Shown here piece after piece: positions 6,642-9,621 of a DNA stretch of 9,621 nt. The translations under genes and the position numbers were made by a program. The notes beneath the pieces are model-generated. The model saw nothing but the letters and a program-made list of their open reading frames with translations, searched no databases and was not told the origin of the DNA. The stretch lies in the NCBI GenBank assembly GCA_013815405.1, contig JACDGF010000052.1, positions 1-9,621 of the forward strand, read 5' to 3'. This stretch comes from Caulobacteraceae bacterium (GTDB taxonomy: Bacteria > Pseudomonadota > Alphaproteobacteria > Caulobacterales > Caulobacteraceae). The number at the start of each line of letters is the position of its first letter. Positions within the stretch are counted from its first letter, which is position 1.

Positions 6642-6671
6642 TCTCTAGCCCAATCGAGCGGCCGCCGTCAC
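6642..6671 (-). promoter_or_regulatory. Candidate phaA promoter
   Basis: On the minus strand, GTGACGG (6671-6665) resembles TTGACGS with one mismatch. GCTAGAGA (6649-6642) matches the first six positions of GCTANAWC; the spacer is 15 nt. The predicted start would leave a leader of roughly 35 nt before ATG 6600. It lies back-to-back with the proposed ptsP promoter. Confidence 0.4.
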
Positions 6672-6704
6672 CCCGCCCGTTTCGTCGCGCCTCCTCGAAA
6701 ACCT

Positions 6705-6712
6705 GCTATAGG
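6705..6712 (+). promoter_or_regulatory. Candidate ptsP -10 element
   Basis: GCTATAGG (6705-6712) matches GCTANAWC at six positions and sits about 40 nt before ATG 6752. No good -35 is seen at the expected distance, so the element is weak or depends on an activator. Confidence 0.4.
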
Positions 6713-6751
6713 CGCCCCCGATCAACCCGAGAGCGCCCTCACAGGACACCC

Positions 6752-9016
6752 ATGCCGACGCCAGGGCTCGCCATACGCGGACCGCGCAGCCTGCTTCGGC
6801 AGATCCGCGAGGCCATGGCCGGGGTGGGCCCCACCCAGGCCAAGCTCAACATGGTGGTGCGCACGATCGCCGTTTCCATGGTCGCCGAGGTGTGCACCAT
6901 CTATCTGCGCCGGGCCTCGGGCGAGATGGAGCTGTTCGCCACCGAAGGCCTCGATCCGGGCGCGGTGCATGTCACGCGCCTGAAGGCCGGCGAAGGCTTG
7001 GTGGGCGAGATCATGCGCACCGGCCGGCCGCTCAACCTGTCCGACGCGCCCAGTCATCCGGCCTTCTCCTACCGGCCGGAGACGGGAGAGGATCCTTTCC
7101 ACGCGATGTTGGGCGTCCCCCTCCTGCGCGGCGGTCGGGCGATCGGCGTGCTGGTGGTGCAGAACCGGACCAGCCGGATCTACGCCGAGGACGACGTCGA
7201 GGATCTGCAGATCATCGCCATGGTCCTGGCCGAAATGGTCGCGGCCGGCGACCTGCTCTCGCGCGAGGAACTCAAGGACGTCGAGATCGCGCCGCGACGG
7301 TCCGAGCGGCTGAAGGGCGCGAAGTTCGCCGACGGCCTGGCCTTCGGTGTGGCGGTGCTGCACGAGGCCCCGGTGGCCGTGGGCCGGTTGCTCTCCGACG
7401 ACGCCGCCGCCGAGGAGGCCCGCCTCGCCGCCGCGATCACCGGCCTGCAGACGCAGATCGAGGCCATGCTCGACGGGCACTCAGGTGTCCTGGGCGCCTC
7501 CTACGACGTCCTGGAGACCTATAAGATGCTGGCTCACAGCCGATCCTGGAATCATTCCCTTCAGGAGGCGGTGCATTCGGGGCTGACCGCGGAGGCGGCG
7601 GTGGAGCGGGTGCGCTCCGAACACCGGGCGGGCATCGGCCAGGCGCGGGACCCCTACCTTCGCGAACGCGTCCACGATCTGGAAGACCTCAACGACCGCT
7701 TGCTGCGCCATCTGGCGGGAGATGGCGGCAAGTCCCGGAGCCTGCCCGACGACGCCATACTGATCGCCCGCAACCTCGGCCCCGCCGACCTGCTGGAATA
7801 CGACCGGACCAAGCTCAAGGGATTGCTGCTGGAGGAGGGGTCCTCGGCCAGCCACGCCGCCATCGTCGCCCGCGCGCTGCAGATTCCCTGCGTCGGGCGC
7901 ATCGCCGGCCTGCGCGACCGGGTCAGCGAGGGCGATCCGGTGATCGTCGACGCCGAGATCGGAGAGACCTATCTGCGCCCGCGCTCCGACGTGGTGAAGG
8001 CGGTCACGGCGCGCATCAAGGTCCGCGCCGAGCGCCGGGCCGGCTTCGCCAAGCTTAGGGACACCCCGGCCTTCACCCGCGACGGTGCGAAGATAGCCCT
8101 GCTGATGAATGCCGGCCTGGCCATCGATCTCGACATATTGGCCGAGACCGGCGCCGAGGGGATCGGTCTCTTCCGCACCGAATTCCAATTCATGGTTTCC
8201 GAGGACCTGCCCCGGTTCAACGCCCAGGCCGACCTCTATGGACGCGTGATGAACGCGGCCGGCGCCCTGCCGGTCACCTTCCGCACCCTCGATCTGGGCG
8301 GGGACAAGGTGCTGCCCTATCTGCAAGCCGAGCGGGAGGACAACCCGGCCCTGGGCTGGCGCGCGGTGCGCATGGGCCTGGACCGTCCGGCCCTGCTGCG
8401 CATGCAGCTGCGCGCCCTGATCGCCGCGGTAGCCGGGCGGCCCCTGCGGGTCATGTTCCCCCTGGTCGCCACCGTCGAGGAATTCCGCCTCGCCCGGGCC
8501 ATGGTGGATCGCGAGGTCGCCTGGGCGTTGCGCCGCGGCCGGCCCGCCCCTTCGCGCCTCGATGTCGGCACCATGATCGAGGCGCCCTCGCTTTTGTGGC
8601 ACCTCGACGCCCTGCTCCCCATCGCCGACTTCGTGTCGGTCGGCACCAACGACCTGATGCAATATCTGTTCGCCGCCGACCGCGGCAATCCCAGGGTCTC
8701 CGACCGATACGATCCTCTGTCCCCCCCGGCCCTGCGCGCCCTCAAGGCGATCGAGGAAGCCTGCGCGCGGACGGCGACCCCGGTTTCGGTGTGCGGCGAA
8801 ATGGCCGGGCGGCCTCTGGAGGCCTTCGCCCTGGTGGCCCTGGGCTTCGAGGCCCTCTCCATGCCGCCGGCCGGGATCGGGCCGGTCAAGCAGATGGTGC
8901 TGTCCTGCGATCGGGGCGCGGCGAGCCGCGGGCTCGACGGCCTTCTGGCGAGCTCCGCCGGCTCGATACGCCAGGATATCGAGGCCCTGGCCCGAAAGCT
9001 CTATATCGCCGCCTAG
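6752..9016 (+). CDS. ptsP: Phosphoenolpyruvate-protein phosphotransferase PtsP (enzyme I of the nitrogen PTS)
   Basis: PtsP takes phosphate from phosphoenolpyruvate and passes it to NPr/HPr and then EIIA-Ntr, a regulatory cytoplasmic phosphorelay. The 754 residues show an N-terminal GAF domain (about 27-167), the HPr-binding helical domain (about 178-300), and the swivelling phosphohistidine domain with H368 in GSSASHAAIVARAL. The C-terminal PEP-binding barrel has GIGLFRTEF (470-478), RTLDLGGDK (511-519), TMIEAP (607-612), VGTNDLMQY (630-638) and catalytic C681 in SVCGEMAG. The GAF domain separates it from sugar-PTS enzyme I; in relatives it senses glutamine. In Caulobacter this pathway is known to link nitrogen limitation to (p)ppGpp through SpoT. 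ATG 6752 is chosen because AGGA (6743-6746) lies 5 nt upstream and the length fits the family. The frame is open further upstream but there it lies antisense to phaA. I recall prfA downstream of ptsP in many relatives; it is not here. Confidence 0.97.
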   Translation: MPTPGLAIRGPRSLLRQIREAMAGVGPTQAKLNMVVRTIAVSMVAEVCTIYLRRASGEMELFATEGLDPGAVHVTRLKAGEGLVGEIMRTGRPLNLSDAPSHPAFSYRPETGEDPFHAMLGVPLLRGGRAIGVLVVQNRTSRIYAEDDVEDLQIIAMVLAEMVAAGDLLSREELKDVEIAPRRSERLKGAKFADGLAFGVAVLHEAPVAVGRLLSDDAAAEEARLAAAITGLQTQIEAMLDGHSGVLGASYDVLETYKMLAHSRSWNHSLQEAVHSGLTAEAAVERVRSEHRAGIGQARDPYLRERVHDLEDLNDRLLRHLAGDGGKSRSLPDDAILIARNLGPADLLEYDRTKLKGLLLEEGSSASHAAIVARALQIPCVGRIAGLRDRVSEGDPVIVDAEIGETYLRPRSDVVKAVTARIKVRAERRAGFAKLRDTPAFTRDGAKIALLMNAGLAIDLDILAETGAEGIGLFRTEFQFMVSEDLPRFNAQADLYGRVMNAAGALPVTFRTLDLGGDKVLPYLQAEREDNPALGWRAVRMGLDRPALLRMQLRALIAAVAGRPLRVMFPLVATVEEFRLARAMVDREVAWALRRGRPAPSRLDVGTMIEAPSLLWHLDALLPIADFVSVGTNDLMQYLFAADRGNPRVSDRYDPLSPPALRALKAIEEACARTATPVSVCGEMAGRPLEAFALVALGFEALSMPPAGIGPVKQMVLSCDRGAASRGLDGLLASSAGSIRQDIEALARKLYIAA

Positions 9017-9020
9017 GCCG

Positions 9021-9049
9021 TTGAATCCACGCCGTTCCGCTGCTAACGC
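9021..9049 (+). promoter_or_regulatory. Candidate promoter of the RodZ-like gene, with a GANTC site
   Basis: TTGAATC (9021-9027) and GCTAACGC (9042-9049) resemble the Caulobacter -35 and -10 elements at a 14-nt spacing. The -35 contains GAATC (9023-9027), a GANTC site of the kind methylated by CcrM in alphaproteobacteria. The predicted leader is about 40 nt. Confidence 0.45.
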
Positions 9050-9095
9050 GGGCGTCCGGTCGCGCGCCGCGGCCGAAATCCCGGAACGCTCGGCG

Positions 9096-9621
9096 ATGCC
9101 GCTGGAAAAGGGCACGGTCGGACACACCTCAGGCGTCGCGCCGCTTGGCGCGACCCTGGCTTCCCTGCGGCCGGTCAAGGTGGTGCTCCCGGACGATGGG
9201 GATGTCGGCGCGGCCCTGCGCGGCGCGCGCGAGACCTTGGGCCTGGAGGTGGAAGATATCGCCCTTGTGACCCGGGTTCGCGCCGCCGACCTCGCCGCCA
9301 TCGAAGCGTTCGATCTGGGCGCCCTGCCCTCGCGGCCGTTCGCCGTCGGCTATGTCCGCGCCTACGCCCGGGCGCTGGGCCTGGACGCCGAAGCGGTGGT
9401 GGCCCGCTTCAAGGCCGAGGCGCCGCCGCCCGATGGCGACCTGCGTGCGCCTGCGGGCCTTGGCTACTACACGCCCCGCCGCTGGCGCTGGCTCGCTATC
9501 CTGGCTCTGGTGGTTGTCGCGGCGGTGGTGGCGTGGAATTTGAGCCGGCGGGCGCGGATCGCCCCGCCTCGCCCCCATGCCACCTTGGCCGTTCCGCGCC
9601 TCGGGCGCCCGGTCGGGGCGC
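9096..9621 (+). CDS. RodZ-like helix-turn-helix membrane protein, N-terminal part (3' end outside window)
   Basis: The frame from ATG 9096 is open to the window edge (175 codons). It begins with about 35 residues of no recognised type. A helix-turn-helix domain of the HTH_25 type follows (about 36-107): VGAALRGARETLGLEVEDIA, then TRVRAADLAAIEAFDLGALP, then PFAVGYVRAYARALGLD. A basic, Trp-rich stretch (RRWRW) and one hydrophobic segment, LAILALVVVAAVVAW (133-147), come next, and then a Pro/Arg-rich stretch. A cytoplasmic HTH followed by one membrane span and a periplasmic tail is the RodZ layout; RodZ binds MreB and supports rod-shaped growth. The DUF4115-like C-terminal domain would lie outside the window, so another HTH_25 membrane protein is possible and I leave the symbol empty. 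GGAA at 9082-9085 is a weak ribosome site 10 nt before the ATG. The gene starts 79 nt after ptsP and may be read partly through from it. Confidence 0.82.
   Translation, partial: MPLEKGTVGHTSGVAPLGATLASLRPVKVVLPDDGDVGAALRGARETLGLEVEDIALVTRVRAADLAAIEAFDLGALPSRPFAVGYVRAYARALGLDAEAVVARFKAEAPPPDGDLRAPAGLGYYTPRRWRWLAILALVVVAAVVAWNLSRRARIAPPRPHATLAVPRLGRPVGA

Noticed and set aside
7481..9301. A 606-codon open frame on the minus strand opposite ptsP.
   Set aside because: It mirrors ptsP codons, is rich in Arg, Gly, Ala and Gln with no domain pattern, and ptsP itself has every catalytic motif intact in the plus frame.

Overview
The window reads as ordinary core chromosome of a high-GC alphaproteobacterium, most likely from Caulobacterales (Caulobacter, Phenylobacterium or Brevundimonas-like). 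Three things suggest this: strongly GC-rich third codon positions; spacer promoters that resemble the Caulobacter housekeeping pattern (a TTGAC-like -35 about 10-15 nt before a GCTANAWC-like -10); and a gene set and order (comF, grxC, nitrilase-family amidase, DUF1178, ubiG, lysC, ptsP) that I recall as typical of alphaproteobacteria. The taxonomic placement is inference.

Layout. Positions 1-1816 (+) hold a tight cluster: the 3' end of a ComF-family gene, glutaredoxin 3 (grxC), a Nit1-like carbon-nitrogen hydrolase and a DUF1178 protein. Gaps are 47, 3 and 7 nt. Positions 1859-2842 (-) hold a secreted, probable outer-membrane beta-barrel protein, convergent with DUF1178. Positions 3022-3777 (-) hold ubiG (ubiquinone methyltransferase), divergent from lysC at 3934-5184 (+, aspartate kinase, probable TTG start). 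A 240-bp spacer with several hairpins follows. Then comes a PhaA-type acetyl-CoA acetyltransferase at 5425-6600 (-), back-to-back with ptsP at 6752-9016 (+, nitrogen-PTS enzyme I). The window ends inside a RodZ-like helix-turn-helix membrane protein starting at 9096 (+).

How the genes relate. grxC and the Nit1-like amidase sit 3 nt apart and both plausibly serve glutathione chemistry (glutathione-dependent reduction, and removal of deaminated glutathione). LysC opens the aspartate-family amino-acid pathway, and PtsP is the nitrogen-responsive phosphorelay kinase. UbiG (quinone synthesis) and PhaA (acetoacetyl-CoA, polyhydroxybutyrate) are metabolic genes with no obvious link to their neighbours. 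The barrel gene and the thiolase are both single minus-strand genes that interrupt the series and look like insertions into it.

I found no CRISPR array, insertion sequence, phage gene, toxin-antitoxin pair, tRNA, rRNA or riboswitch. No spacer exceeds 300 bp. I see no evidence of an undescribed multi-gene system. The points worth a second look are small: an 11-bp tandem duplication at a gene junction, a hairpin over the lysC ribosome binding site, a hairpin-rich spacer after lysC, an unidentified barrel protein, and a GANTC methylation site inside the promoter of the RodZ-like gene.
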